A stretch of 64,000 nucleotides of DNA from Polaribacter aquimarinus (lineage in GTDB: Bacteria > Bacteroidota > Bacteroidia > Flavobacteriales > Flavobacteriaceae): contig NZ_QFFG01000001.1 in assembly GCF_003129485.1 (NCBI RefSeq), positions 310,001 through 374,000 on the forward strand, given 5' to 3'. The notes beneath the pieces were generated by a model that did not search any database, was not told the origin of the DNA, and saw only the letters and a program-made list of their open reading frames with translations. Position numbers and translations under genes: made by a program. Shown one piece after another: positions 44,171 through 53,035 of this stretch (positions are counted from its first letter, which is position 1; each line of letters begins with the position of its first letter).

Positions 44171-45940
44171 ATGAAAAAACTAGTCTGCTTTTTTTTAATT
44201 TTGATTGGTTTTTTTTCTACTAAAGCCCAAGAAAAACCTATAGAAACAGTTAATGACACTGTAAAGACTGAGGTTGTAGAAGTTATTACAGCTTTTAATC
44301 CTAAAATTGCTGATGCAAAAAAAATAAAAATAACCCCTACCATACAACTCCCTAAAAAAAGTAAAAAGAAAAAATTAGAATACACTATTTTTTCAGCTCC
44401 TGTTGCCTCTACTTTTATTCCAAGAAGTGGAGTCGTAAAAGGTATAGATGTGGGCGTAAAAGAACGGATTTACAAGAATTATCTTGCTGCTGGTTATGGA
44501 AACTTCAACTCTCCTTTTTTTGAAATTTTCTTACACCATAATACACGTTTTAAAAATGAATTTGGAGTATCTGCTAAATATCTAAGTTCAATAGACGATA
44601 TAAATAATACAATACTAAACAGTGATTTTTCGAATTTTACTTTTGGCGCTTTTTATAAAAAGGTAGATCGTTATTTTGACTGGAAAATTAGCGGGTATTC
44701 AGAAAGAAATACCTTTAATTGGTATGGACTTCCTAACATTAATTTTAATCAAGCAACTATAAATTCAATAAATGAGAACCAAACTTATAATTATTTTAAA
44801 TTAACAGGTGATTTTAAATTTCATGATTCTTATATCGATTTTTCTAAAATCGCTGTTGCTTATTTTTCAGACCTATATAAGAGCAATGAAATATTAATCA
44901 ACTTCAAAACAAAACTAAACTTTCCTTTAGATTTTCTGAGTCCAAAATTAAAAGATATCGCTATTTATTCAGAATTTGAATATTTAAAAGGGAATTTTAA
45001 AAACAATTACAATAATCAAGAAGCATCAAATTATAATATCTTAACTGTAAATGTTAATCCAGAATACAGAATAGTATACAATAACTTTTTATTTAAAATT
45101 GGTTTTAAAGTATTTGCTTCGATTGACACCCAAAATAGTATTTCTGATTTTTTTATATTTCCTGACATAAAATTCCAAAGGCCAGTTATCAAAGATTTTC
45201 TTAATATCTACGGAGGCTTGTCTGGAAGCTTAAAATCGAACACTTATAAAAATTTCACAGAAATAAACCCTTATATTTCTCCCACATTATTTATTACTCA
45301 AACGGCTGAGAACTCAAATCTTTTTGGAGGTTTAAATGGATTAATAACCAACAGTATAAGTTTTAACATTAAAGCTAGTATCATTAGTGAGGAGGACAAA
45401 CCTCTTTTATTAAGAAACAACTCAAAATCTGATGGGGCATCAAGTATTGTAAACGGATATCAACTTAAAGGTTATGAATATGGGAACTCTTTTAGAGTTT
45501 ATTATGATGATGTAAAAACGCTGTCTTTTTTAACTGAAATAGAATATGATATAACCAAACATATTTCTATTACAACTCAAGCTCAATATTATAAATACAC
45601 TATAACCAATGCATTTACAGAGTGGAATTTACCTTCTCTAGAAGCTTTAATGTCTGCCAAATACAAAACTAATAAATGGTTCGCAACTGCAGATATTTTT
45701 TATCTCAGCGAAAGAAAGGATGCCATATACAATGCACAATACCCTTCAAGTTTAAAAGGAATCGAAATTGTTGATTCTTTTGTTGATGTTAATTTAAACG
45801 GTGGTTATCATTTCAGTGATAAATTCTCTGCATTTCTTAAATTAAGCAATGTTTTAAATACTCAATACCAACGTTTCGCAAATTTTGACACCCAAGGTTT
45901 TCAAATCTTAGGAGGTATTACTTATAAGTTTGATTTTTAA
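44171..45940 (+). CDS. TonB-dependent-receptor-like outer-membrane protein
   Basis: A 589-residue protein with signal peptide MKKLVCFFLILIGFFSTKAQ. A short periplasmic region (to about residue 85) has a Lys-rich stretch (KKSKKKKLEY) in place of a full plug domain. The rest alternates strands and ends GGITYKFDF with a terminal Phe. The last strands (LSNVLNTQYQRFANFDTQGFQILGGI) resemble the C-terminus of TonB-dependent receptors. It has no obvious plug, so it may be a receptor-like barrel used as a partner of the TPR protein encoded immediately upstream. Confidence 0.7.
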   Translation: MKKLVCFFLILIGFFSTKAQEKPIETVNDTVKTEVVEVITAFNPKIADAKKIKITPTIQLPKKSKKKKLEYTIFSAPVASTFIPRSGVVKGIDVGVKERIYKNYLAAGYGNFNSPFFEIFLHHNTRFKNEFGVSAKYLSSIDDINNTILNSDFSNFTFGAFYKKVDRYFDWKISGYSERNTFNWYGLPNINFNQATINSINENQTYNYFKLTGDFKFHDSYIDFSKIAVAYFSDLYKSNEILINFKTKLNFPLDFLSPKLKDIAIYSEFEYLKGNFKNNYNNQEASNYNILTVNVNPEYRIVYNNFLFKIGFKVFASIDTQNSISDFFIFPDIKFQRPVIKDFLNIYGGLSGSLKSNTYKNFTEINPYISPTLFITQTAENSNLFGGLNGLITNSISFNIKASIISEEDKPLLLRNNSKSDGASSIVNGYQLKGYEYGNSFRVYYDDVKTLSFLTEIEYDITKHISITTQAQYYKYTITNAFTEWNLPSLEALMSAKYKTNKWFATADIFYLSERKDAIYNAQYPSSLKGIEIVDSFVDVNLNGGYHFSDKFSAFLKLSNVLNTQYQRFANFDTQGFQILGGITYKFDF

Positions 45941-45946
45941 AAATTT

Positions 45947-46741
45947 ATGAGGTTTATTTTACAATTTCTCATAATTATACTTCTTACAATAATATCTCAA
46001 ATTGGTGGATTAATATATATTATAGTTATTCTAACTATTTCCTCAAAAAAAGCGAAATTTAAAATTAAACAATTTCTACTCTTTTGTTTCTTGTACATAG
46101 CATCTACCTATGTTATTGTTCCTCATATTGCACCAAAATTTGGGAGAGAAAAAATTAGTCAAAATTCCAATCTTTCTTCGCATTTTTTCTTGACAGACTT
46201 ATTAAACAGAAACTATGTAAAACCTGAATTAAATTACATTTTAGTTGATATTTCAAAAGTATTTAAAGTAGAATACAGCAATATTAAAATACAATATTTA
46301 GATGCTAATTTTCCTTTTTGGGATGGGTTTCCACTACTACCTCACTTAAGTCATAATGATGGAAAAAAGATTGATATTTCCTTTTTGTATGAAGATGAAA
46401 AAGGAAATACAACCAATTTAAAACCTTCTACAAGTGGATATGGAGTCTTTGTAGAACCCAATAAAAATAGTACAAACCAAACAGAAATCTGTAAGACAAA
46501 AGGATATTGGCAATATGATTTTCCTAAATATCTGACTTTTGGTAGTTTTAATAAAAACATAAGGCTATCAGAAAAAGCTACAAAAAATCTAATTTTAGAA
46601 ATTTTAAAGCATAAAAATGTAAGCAAAGTTTTTATTGAACCACATTTAAAAAACAGATTAAAGATTAATAACAACAGAATTCGTTTTCATGGTTGTAAAG
46701 CAGTTAGACATGATGACCATATTCACTTTCAAATAAATTAA
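45947..46741 (+). CDS. Membrane-anchored LAS-type metallopeptidase-like protein
   Basis: A 264-residue protein with two N-terminal hydrophobic segments (residues 5-30 and 41-58) followed by a soluble domain. The zinc-binding set of the lysostaphin/D-Ala-D-Ala/hedgehog (LAS) fold is visible: LSHNDGKKIDISF (His and Asp, near residues 134-141), and the closing RHDDHIHFQI (His-x-His). MepA and D-Ala-D-Ala peptidases share this layout, so a murein-peptide-cleaving role is inferred. It has 6-nt spacing from the preceding gene and is probably in the same operon. Confidence 0.65.
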   Translation: MRFILQFLIIILLTIISQIGGLIYIIVILTISSKKAKFKIKQFLLFCFLYIASTYVIVPHIAPKFGREKISQNSNLSSHFFLTDLLNRNYVKPELNYILVDISKVFKVEYSNIKIQYLDANFPFWDGFPLLPHLSHNDGKKIDISFLYEDEKGNTTNLKPSTSGYGVFVEPNKNSTNQTEICKTKGYWQYDFPKYLTFGSFNKNIRLSEKATKNLILEILKHKNVSKVFIEPHLKNRLKINNNRIRFHGCKAVRHDDHIHFQIN

Positions 46742-46750
46742 ATTCTCATT

Positions 46751-46794
46751 TCATTTTTGTAGATTTATAAAATCTAATTCAACTACAAAAATGA
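46751..46794. repeat. Perfect 12-bp inverted repeat including a start codon
   Basis: TCATTTTTGTAG (46751-46762) and CTACAAAAATGA (46783-46794) with a 20-nt loop. The right arm contains the ATG of the M28 peptidase gene. In mRNA it would hide the start codon. Confidence 0.8.
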
Positions 46795-48224
46795 AAAAAC
46801 TTTCACTTTTATTATTATTCACTTTTTTATGGGTTTCTTGCGATCAAAAACAAAAAAAAATAATCAATAAAAAAGGACTATCGTCAGAAGAAAAAATTGA
46901 TTCTACAAAAATTAAAACATTATTTAATTCCGCACTAACTCAAAGTAAATCTTATGAATGGCTAAGGGATTTAACTCAAAATATTGGCGGACGTTTATCT
47001 GGTTCTCCAGAAACTCAAAAGGCAGTAGAATGGGGTAAAAAAGTGATGAAAGAAGTAGGTTTAGATTCAGTTTGGTTACAACCTGTTATGGTTCCTCATT
47101 GGGTTCGTGGCGAAAAAGAAATTGCAAATTACACAAGTAATGGAATTAAAAAAAATGTCCCAATTTGTGCTTTAGGCTTTTCTGTTGCCACTCCAAAAGC
47201 AGGTATTCTTGCCGAAGTAATTGAAGTAAAAAGTTTAGACGAAGCCAGAGCTTTAGGTAATAAAATGAAAGGTAAAATTATCTTTTTTAATCGATCTTTT
47301 GACAATACATTAATCAATACTTTTAAGGCTTATGGAGGTTGTGTTGATCAACGTGTAAGAGGTGCTGCAGTTTGCGGGGAATTTGGCGCAAAAGGAGTCA
47401 TTGTGCGTTCTATGACCAACTCTGTTGACGATTATCCGCATACGGGAATTATGAGCTATGGAAATTTACCAAAAGAAAAATACATACCTGCTGCTGCAAT
47501 TAGTTCTAGAGCAGCAAATGTTTTAAGTGATGATTTAAAACTAAACCCTAATTTAAAATTTCACTTTAAGCAAAGTTGTAAAACTTTACCTGATGCTCCT
47601 TCTTTTAATGTAGTTGGCGAAATTAAAGGTACAGAAACTCCTGAAAATATTTTTGTGGTTGGTGGGCATTTAGATTCTTGGGATTTAGGCGAAGGCGCTC
47701 ATGATGATGGAACAGGAGTTGTTCAATCTTTGGAAGTGGCTTATTTGTTTAAAAAGAATAATATCAAACCTAAAAATACTTTAAGAGTGGTGTTTTTTAT
47801 GAATGAAGAAAACGGAACTCGTGGCGCAAAAAAATATGCTGAATTAGCTAAATTGAATAAAGAAAACCATATAGGTGGTTTAGAATCGGATGCTGGTGGA
47901 CATACTCCAAGAGGTTTTTCTATTGATGCCAATTCAGTAAACACAAAACTACTACAAAGTTGGAAAAAACTTTTATCTCCATACGGATTACACGATTTAG
48001 ACAAAGGTGGTTCTGGAGCAGATATTAGTCCTTTAAGAGGAGAAAATGTAACACTTGTTGGTTACAGACCAGATTCTCAACGTTACTTTGATTATCATCA
48101 TACAAGTAGAGATACTTTTGATAAAGTAAACAAAAGAGAATTAGAATTGGGAAGTGCTTCTATGGCAAGCATCATCTATTTGATGGACAAATATTTATAT
48201 AGTAACACCATGGTAAAACCTTAA
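46791..48224 (+). CDS. M28 family carboxypeptidase Q-like lipoprotein
   Basis: A 477-residue protein with lipobox MKKLSLLLLFTFLWVSCDQ. A protease-associated-type beta region (about 110-270) is inserted before the catalytic part. The zinc-peptidase motifs are: VVGGHLDSWDLGEGAHDDGTGV near residues 289-310 (His, Asp, Asp), FFMNEENGTRG near 336 (Glu-Glu), GGLESDAGGHTPRGF near 360 (Asp), and YFDYHHTSRDTFD near 439 (His). The order matches plasma glutamate carboxypeptidase-like M28 enzymes. Only 3 nt separate it from the amidohydrolase gene. The start codon lies in an inverted repeat. Confidence 0.87.
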   Translation: MKKLSLLLLFTFLWVSCDQKQKKIINKKGLSSEEKIDSTKIKTLFNSALTQSKSYEWLRDLTQNIGGRLSGSPETQKAVEWGKKVMKEVGLDSVWLQPVMVPHWVRGEKEIANYTSNGIKKNVPICALGFSVATPKAGILAEVIEVKSLDEARALGNKMKGKIIFFNRSFDNTLINTFKAYGGCVDQRVRGAAVCGEFGAKGVIVRSMTNSVDDYPHTGIMSYGNLPKEKYIPAAAISSRAANVLSDDLKLNPNLKFHFKQSCKTLPDAPSFNVVGEIKGTETPENIFVVGGHLDSWDLGEGAHDDGTGVVQSLEVAYLFKKNNIKPKNTLRVVFFMNEENGTRGAKKYAELAKLNKENHIGGLESDAGGHTPRGFSIDANSVNTKLLQSWKKLLSPYGLHDLDKGGSGADISPLRGENVTLVGYRPDSQRYFDYHHTSRDTFDKVNKRELELGSASMASIIYLMDKYLYSNTMVKP

Positions 48225-48227
48225 AAA

Positions 48228-49841
48228 ATGAAAAATATTTTTTCTCTTCTAATTGTATCTCTTCTCTTTATTAATTGCCAAAAAGAAAAAGTTGATATTA
48301 TTATAATCAACTCTAATACATATACTGTAAATTCAAATTTTGATAAAGCAGAAGCTTTTGCTATCAAAGATGGAAAATTTATTGCAATTGGCACAACTGA
48401 TGAAATTCAAGAAAAATATCAATCTAAGAAAACCATTGATGCAAAAAATCAAACGATTGTTCCAGGTTTAATTGATGCGCATTGTCATTTTTACAGAATG
48501 GGTTTGCAACAACAAAAAGTATCATTAGAAGGTACAAAGAGTTATGATGAAGTGCTGCAAAAAATATCTGACTTTAAAGACAAAACAGGTGCTACTTATA
48601 TTACTGGTCGTGGTTGGGACCAAAATGATTGGGAGGTAAAAGAATTCCCAACCAAAGAAAAATTAGACAAACTCTTTCCTAGAACTCCTGTTGCAGTTAG
48701 AAGAGTTGATGGACATGCTTTATTAGTAAATCAAGCTGCATTAGATTATTCAGGAATCACCAAAGTTATTAAAGTAGAAGGTGGAGAATTCATCACAAAA
48801 AATGGAAAACTAACAGGTGTTTTAATAGACAATGCTATGGATTATATTAAATTTCCATCAACATCAAAAAAACAAGCTATCCAAGGTTTACTTGATGCTC
48901 AAAAAATTTGTTTTTCTTATGGATTAACCACTGTTGATGATGCTGGATTAAATAGAAATACTATTGAACTAATTGATAGTTTACAACAAATTGGCAGTTT
49001 AAAAATCCGCGTTTATGCTATGGTTTCTGCAGACAATCAAAAACAAATTGACTACTATATTGATAAAGGAATTATCAAAACAGATTACTTAAATGTTCGT
49101 TCTTTTAAGGTTTATGGTGATGGAGCCTTAGGCTCAAGAGGTGCTGCAATGCGCAAACCGTATTCTGATAGAGAAAATCATTTTGGCGCGTTGATTTATG
49201 CTCCAGAAAGATATCAAGAAATTGCAGAACAAATTGCAGCTTCAGAGTATCAAATGAATACACACGCTATTGGAGATTCTGCAAATACTTGGTTGTTAAA
49301 AACCTATAAAAAGGTTTTAAAAAATAAAAAAGATAGACGTTGGCGAATTGAACACGCTCAAATTATATCAACAGAAGATTTTAAGAATTTTGATAATATC
49401 TTACCTTCTATTCAACCTACACATGCTACTTCTGATATGTATTGGGCTGAAGACAGAGTAGGATCAGAAAGAATAAAGGGAGCTTATGCTTTTAAGGATT
49501 TATTAAAATCTTATGGAAAAGTAGCCTTAGGTACAGATTTCCCTGTAGAGCAAGTGAATCCCTTTTTAACATTTTATGCAGCTGTGGTGAGAAAAGATCT
49601 TGAAAATTACCCTAACGAAGGCTATCAAATGGAAAATGCTTTAACCAGAGAAGAAGCCTTAAAAGGAATGACAATTTGGGCTGCGTATTCTAATTTTGAA
49701 GAAAATGAAAAAGGTTCTATAGAAGTTGGAAAATTTGCTGATTTTGTGATTTTAAATCAAGATATTATGACAGTTGATGGTGATAAAATTCCTAAAACTA
49801 ATATTAACTCTACTTTTTTAAATGGAGAAAAGGTTTATTAA
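48228..49841 (+). CDS. Amidohydrolase family lipoprotein (YtcJ/Amidohydro_3-like)
   Basis: A 537-residue protein with lipobox MKNIFSLLIVSLLFINCQ. The metal-dependent hydrolase barrel has GLIDAHCHFYRMG near residue 78 (His-x-His), FKVYGDGALGSRGAAM near 287 (carbamylated Lys position taken by Lys/Asp region), MNTHAIGDSANTW near 344 (His), WRIEHAQII near 371 (His), and GTDFPVE near 440 (Asp). Family members hydrolyse amide or imide bonds in a range of substrates; none can be assigned. It lies directly downstream of the M28 peptidase gene. Confidence 0.85.
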   Translation: MKNIFSLLIVSLLFINCQKEKVDIIIINSNTYTVNSNFDKAEAFAIKDGKFIAIGTTDEIQEKYQSKKTIDAKNQTIVPGLIDAHCHFYRMGLQQQKVSLEGTKSYDEVLQKISDFKDKTGATYITGRGWDQNDWEVKEFPTKEKLDKLFPRTPVAVRRVDGHALLVNQAALDYSGITKVIKVEGGEFITKNGKLTGVLIDNAMDYIKFPSTSKKQAIQGLLDAQKICFSYGLTTVDDAGLNRNTIELIDSLQQIGSLKIRVYAMVSADNQKQIDYYIDKGIIKTDYLNVRSFKVYGDGALGSRGAAMRKPYSDRENHFGALIYAPERYQEIAEQIAASEYQMNTHAIGDSANTWLLKTYKKVLKNKKDRRWRIEHAQIISTEDFKNFDNILPSIQPTHATSDMYWAEDRVGSERIKGAYAFKDLLKSYGKVALGTDFPVEQVNPFLTFYAAVVRKDLENYPNEGYQMENALTREEALKGMTIWAAYSNFEENEKGSIEVGKFADFVILNQDIMTVDGDKIPKTNINSTFLNGEKVY

Positions 49842-49888
49842 GAAAAAAACAAAGTATATTCGCCAAAATTTTCTAAAAACCATTAAAG

Positions 49889-50335
49889 ATGAAACCTTAT
49901 TTACTTTCAGTTTTTGTTATTTTTCTTTTGAGCTCTTGTATTAAAGATGATAATTTTACACCACAGACCGAAGACGATATTAAAGCATATATAGCAGAAA
50001 ATAATTTAACAGCTAAAAAAACCAATTCTGGTTTATATTATGTAATCCAAAAGAAAGGAACTGGTACGCAACCGACTGCTAATTCTAATGTAAGAGTTGC
50101 TTACAAAGGTTATTTTTTAGACAAAAATGTTTTTGACCAAAGTAGCGCTGACGGAATTACATTCAATTTACAACAAGTAATTCGAGGATGGACAGAAGGA
50201 ATACAATTATTTAAAGAAGGTGGAGAAGGTATTTTAATTGTACCATACCAATTAGGTTATGGTTCTAATGGTAGAGGAGGTATTCCTGGTGGAGCCGTTT
50301 TAGTTTTTGATATTAAATTAATTAGTGTCAACTAA
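49889..50335 (+). CDS. FKBP-type peptidyl-prolyl isomerase, lipoprotein
   Basis: A 148-residue lipoprotein (lipobox VIFLLSSC). One FKBP domain from about residue 50: VIQKKGTGTQPTANSNVRVAYKGYF opens the domain, FDQSS and VIRGWTEGIQLFKEGGEGILIVP carry the proline-pocket residues, and YGSNGRGGIPGGAVLVFDIKLI closes it. Accelerates proline isomerisation during folding of envelope proteins. Convergent with trpA across a shared terminator. Likely the last gene of the 46.8-50.3 kb operon. Confidence 0.92.
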   Translation: MKPYLLSVFVIFLLSSCIKDDNFTPQTEDDIKAYIAENNLTAKKTNSGLYYVIQKKGTGTQPTANSNVRVAYKGYFLDKNVFDQSSADGITFNLQQVIRGWTEGIQLFKEGGEGILIVPYQLGYGSNGRGGIPGGAVLVFDIKLISVN

Positions 50336-50351
50336 CATTCTACTAAAACTT

Positions 50352-50386
50352 AAAAAAAGCGAAACTTAAAAGTTTCGCTTTTTTTT
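50352..50386. terminator. Bidirectional terminator between the FKBP gene and trpA
   Basis: AAAAAAAGCGAAACTT pairs with AAGTTTCGCTTTTTTT; T-runs follow on both strands. Shared by the plus-strand FKBP gene and the minus-strand trp operon. Confidence 0.92.
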
Positions 50387-51154
50387 CTAAGATAGAATAG
50401 GCTTTATAAAATCATCTATTTTATCAATTCCTTTTTTTCCTAAATTCTTTATAAAAGCAGAACCAATTATAGCTCCATTAGCGTAAGAACAAGCAGTGTT
50501 AAAAGTTTGTTTATCGGAAATACCAAAACCAACAATTAACTTACTTTGTAAATTCATTCCTTTAATCCTTTCAAAATAAGCTATTTGTTGATTAGAAATT
50601 TCTCCTTTTGCACCTGTTATTGATGCTGATGCAACCACATAAATAAATGCTTTTGTATAAGAATCTATCTTTCTAATTCTATCTTCAGAGGTATGTGGAG
50701 TGATTAAAAACACATTTGTAATTCCATATTTGTCAAACAATTGTTGATAATGATTTTCAAACTCTACCATAGGTAAATCTGGAATAATAACAGTGTCTAT
50801 ACCACAATCTATTACTTTTTGACAAAATTTATCTTCACCATATTTTAGCATTTGATTCAAATATCCCATCAACACTAAAGGTGTTTTATTTGAAGACTTA
50901 ATTGACATTAATTGTTCAAAAACAATATCTAAATTGATACCATTCTGTAATGCTTTTTGACTACTATCTTGAATTGTTGGGCCATCAGCTAAAGGATCTG
51001 AATATGGTAAGCCAACTTCAATAAAATCAACTCCACTTTTTTCTAATGTTGAAATTACTGAAGTGGTATCATTTAATTCTGGATAACCACAAGTAAAATA
51101 TATGGACAATAAATTTTTATTCTTTTGTTGAAATAGTTTTTGGATTGAGTTCAT
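50387..51154 (-). CDS. trpA: Tryptophan synthase alpha subunit
   Basis: A 255-residue TIM-barrel enzyme. Splits indole-3-glycerol phosphate to indole and glyceraldehyde-3-phosphate. Motifs: YFTCGYPELNDT near residue 20, the catalytic Glu in VDFIEVGLPYSDPLADGPTIQ near 40-55 (Glu and later Asp), and the loop VVASASITGAKGEIS near 175. GFGISDKQTF near 213 is the phosphate-binding strand. It is the last gene of the trp operon, 124 nt after trpB, with a palindromic repeat in the gap. Confidence 0.97.
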   Translation of the reverse strand: MNSIQKLFQQKNKNLLSIYFTCGYPELNDTTSVISTLEKSGVDFIEVGLPYSDPLADGPTIQDSSQKALQNGINLDIVFEQLMSIKSSNKTPLVLMGYLNQMLKYGEDKFCQKVIDCGIDTVIIPDLPMVEFENHYQQLFDKYGITNVFLITPHTSEDRIRKIDSYTKAFIYVVASASITGAKGEISNQQIAYFERIKGMNLQSKLIVGFGISDKQTFNTACSYANGAIIGSAFIKNLGKKGIDKIDDFIKPILS

Positions 51155-51167
51155 AATTATTCGGTTT

Positions 51168-51273
51168 TGCCAGTTCGAGTGATTTTCGGTTTTTTTTTGA
51201 GAAAATTGTATCGAGAACTAATTACATCTCGATACAAATTTATTCGTTCCTCCTAAATTCACTCGATGTGACA
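51168..51273 (-). repeat. Long palindromic intergenic repeat, family B, copy 2
   Basis: A 106-bp copy of the repeat at 23544: outer arms TGCCAGTTCGAGTGATTTT and TCACTCGATGTGACA, inner arms TTGTATCGAGA and TCTCGATACAA. It fills the trpB-trpA spacer and would fold into a long hairpin in the trp mRNA. Confidence 0.9.
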
Positions 51274-51278
51274 TTTGT

Positions 51279-52463
51279 CTAATCTTCTAAATGCTTAATA
51301 TAAGTTTCTAAATCTTTATCTCCTCTTCCAGATAAATTGATAACCACAACTTGATCTTTTTTGAAATCCATTTTTGGCAAAACAGCTAAAGCATGCGCAG
51401 TTTCTAATGCAGGAATAATTCCTTCAATCTTCGTTAACTCGTAGGCTGCATCTATAGCTTCTTTATCAGTTGCATTCATGAATTTTGCTCTTTTACTTTC
51501 GTACAAATAAGCGTGTAAAGGACCAACTCCTGGATAATCCAATCCTGCTGAAATAGAATAAGGCTCAACTATTTGACCATAATCATCTTGCATTAAAATG
51601 GTCTTAGAACCGTGAATAATTCCTACTTCCCCTAATTGAGATGTAGCAGCACTTTCACCAGAATTCACACCTAAACCTGCAGCTTCAACAGCTACAAGTT
51701 CTACATCTTCATCATCCATATAATGATAAAAAGCACCAGCTGCATTAGATCCACCTCCAACACAAGCAATTATGGTATCTGGGTTTTCTTTTCCTGTTTT
51801 TTCTTTTAATTGCCATTTCATTTCTTCAGAAATAATCGCTTGTAAACGAGCAACCATATCTGGATGTGGATGAGGACCAACTACAGAACCGATTAAATAA
51901 AACGTTTCAGGGTTTTGAATCCAATATCTTATAGCTTCATTTGTAGCATCTTTTAAAGTTTTAGAACCTGAAGTAGCAGCGACTACTTTTGCTCCTAACA
52001 TTTTCATTCTGGCTACATTTGGAGCTTGACGAACAATGTCTTTTTCACCCATAAAAACAGTACATTCTAACCCCATTAAAGCACATACAGTAGCTGTAGC
52101 AACTCCATGTTGTCCTGCTCCTGTTTCTGCAATAATCTTTGTTTTTCCTAATTTTTTAGCAATTAGAACTTGACCAATTGTATTGTTTACCTTATGAGCT
52201 CCTGTATGACATAAATCTTCACGTTTTAGGTAAATATGCGCTCCATATTTTTCTGATAAACGTTCGGCTAAATACAAAGGTGTTGGACGACCTACATAAT
52301 CTTTTAATAAAGCTTTGTATTCTTTTTGAAATTCCTCAGATTCGATAATTTGAATATAATTATCTTCTAACTCTTTTACATTTGGATACAACAATTCTGG
52401 GATGAATGCTCCTCCAAATTGTCCAAAATATCCATTCTTATCTGGGTGAAATTTGCTTTTCAT
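51279..52463 (-). CDS. trpB: Tryptophan synthase beta subunit
   Basis: A 394-residue pyridoxal-phosphate enzyme of normal length. Joins indole and serine into tryptophan. Features: [15 protein letters not shown] at the start, the PLP lysine in [15 protein letters not shown] near residue 85-88, [15 protein letters not shown] near 110, and the phosphate-binding [15 protein letters not shown] near 230. It works in complex with TrpA. The upstream 189-aa gene ends 2 nt before its start. Confidence 0.98.
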   Translation of the reverse strand: MKSKFHPDKNGYFGQFGGAFIPELLYPNVKELEDNYIQIIESEEFQKEYKALLKDYVGRPTPLYLAERLSEKYGAHIYLKREDLCHTGAHKVNNTIGQVLIAKKLGKTKIIAETGAGQHGVATATVCALMGLECTVFMGEKDIVRQAPNVARMKMLGAKVVAATSGSKTLKDATNEAIRYWIQNPETFYLIGSVVGPHPHPDMVARLQAIISEEMKWQLKEKTGKENPDTIIACVGGGSNAAGAFYHYMDDEDVELVAVEAAGLGVNSGESAATSQLGEVGIIHGSKTILMQDDYGQIVEPYSISAGLDYPGVGPLHAYLYESKRAKFMNATDKEAIDAAYELTKIEGIIPALETAHALAVLPKMDFKKDQVVVINLSGRGDKDLETYIKHLED

Positions 52464-52465
52464 TT

Positions 52466-53035
52466 TTATTCTTTAATATATTTTGAAAATACTTTTGAAT
52501 AATTATCATCAAATGTGATTTTTGTAATCCAATTATATTTATGTTTTACTAGTTCCTTATCTCTATTTCCTTCTGCATCAAAATGATTAATGAAAACGAA
52601 TTTTTCATTGAATTTTTTAATATCTCCAATAGCAAAATAACCGTGTTTTAACTTCTCACATTCAGATATCACAATTTTTTTAGAATTCATTAAACTTTCA
52701 AAAATTGACTCCCAACTTGTTAAATCAATTTTGATTGAGTCAACAAGTTGAAACTCTTTGATATCATATTCCGATTTATTTATATGATCACAATATTTAT
52801 CATTTGCATTATACCTAATTGCTTTCACGTATTTAATTGGTATAATATTTAATCCTGTAAAAAGAAAATCTTCCTCTTCTCTAAATAAAAGAAAATCATT
52901 AGAATAGTCTAAAATATAGCCTCTGCTAACTTCTGAAAACTTACTGTTAGCTTTGCCAATTCTTGAAATCCTTGCATAAAGATTATTAGAACAATGTTCC
53001 CTTATTTTAGTTAATATTTCTTGTTTTCCTTTCAA
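52466..53035 (-). CDS. Unrecognised 189-aa protein inside the trp operon
   Basis: A soluble protein of mixed alpha/beta character with no signal peptide. Sequence features include an SH3- or Sm-like strand series ([23 protein letters not shown] near residues 33-55, [16 protein letters not shown] turn near 67) and a related second half ([25 protein letters not shown]), so two similar beta-barrel units are likely. No family assigned. It overlaps trpF by 4 nt and precedes trpB by 2 nt, so it is translated with the operon. Its presence in the pathway is not required by known biochemistry. Confidence 0.75.
   Translation of the reverse strand: MKGKQEILTKIREHCSNNLYARISRIGKANSKFSEVSRGYILDYSNDFLLFREEEDFLFTGLNIIPIKYVKAIRYNANDKYCDHINKSEYDIKEFQLVDSIKIDLTSWESIFESLMNSKKIVISECEKLKHGYFAIGDIKKFNEKFVFINHFDAEGNRDKELVKHKYNWITKITFDDNYSKVFSKYIKE

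Noticed and set aside
44167..44385. Minus-strand frame opposite the start of the barrel gene
   Set aside because: Antisense shadow of a well-supported signal-peptide gene.
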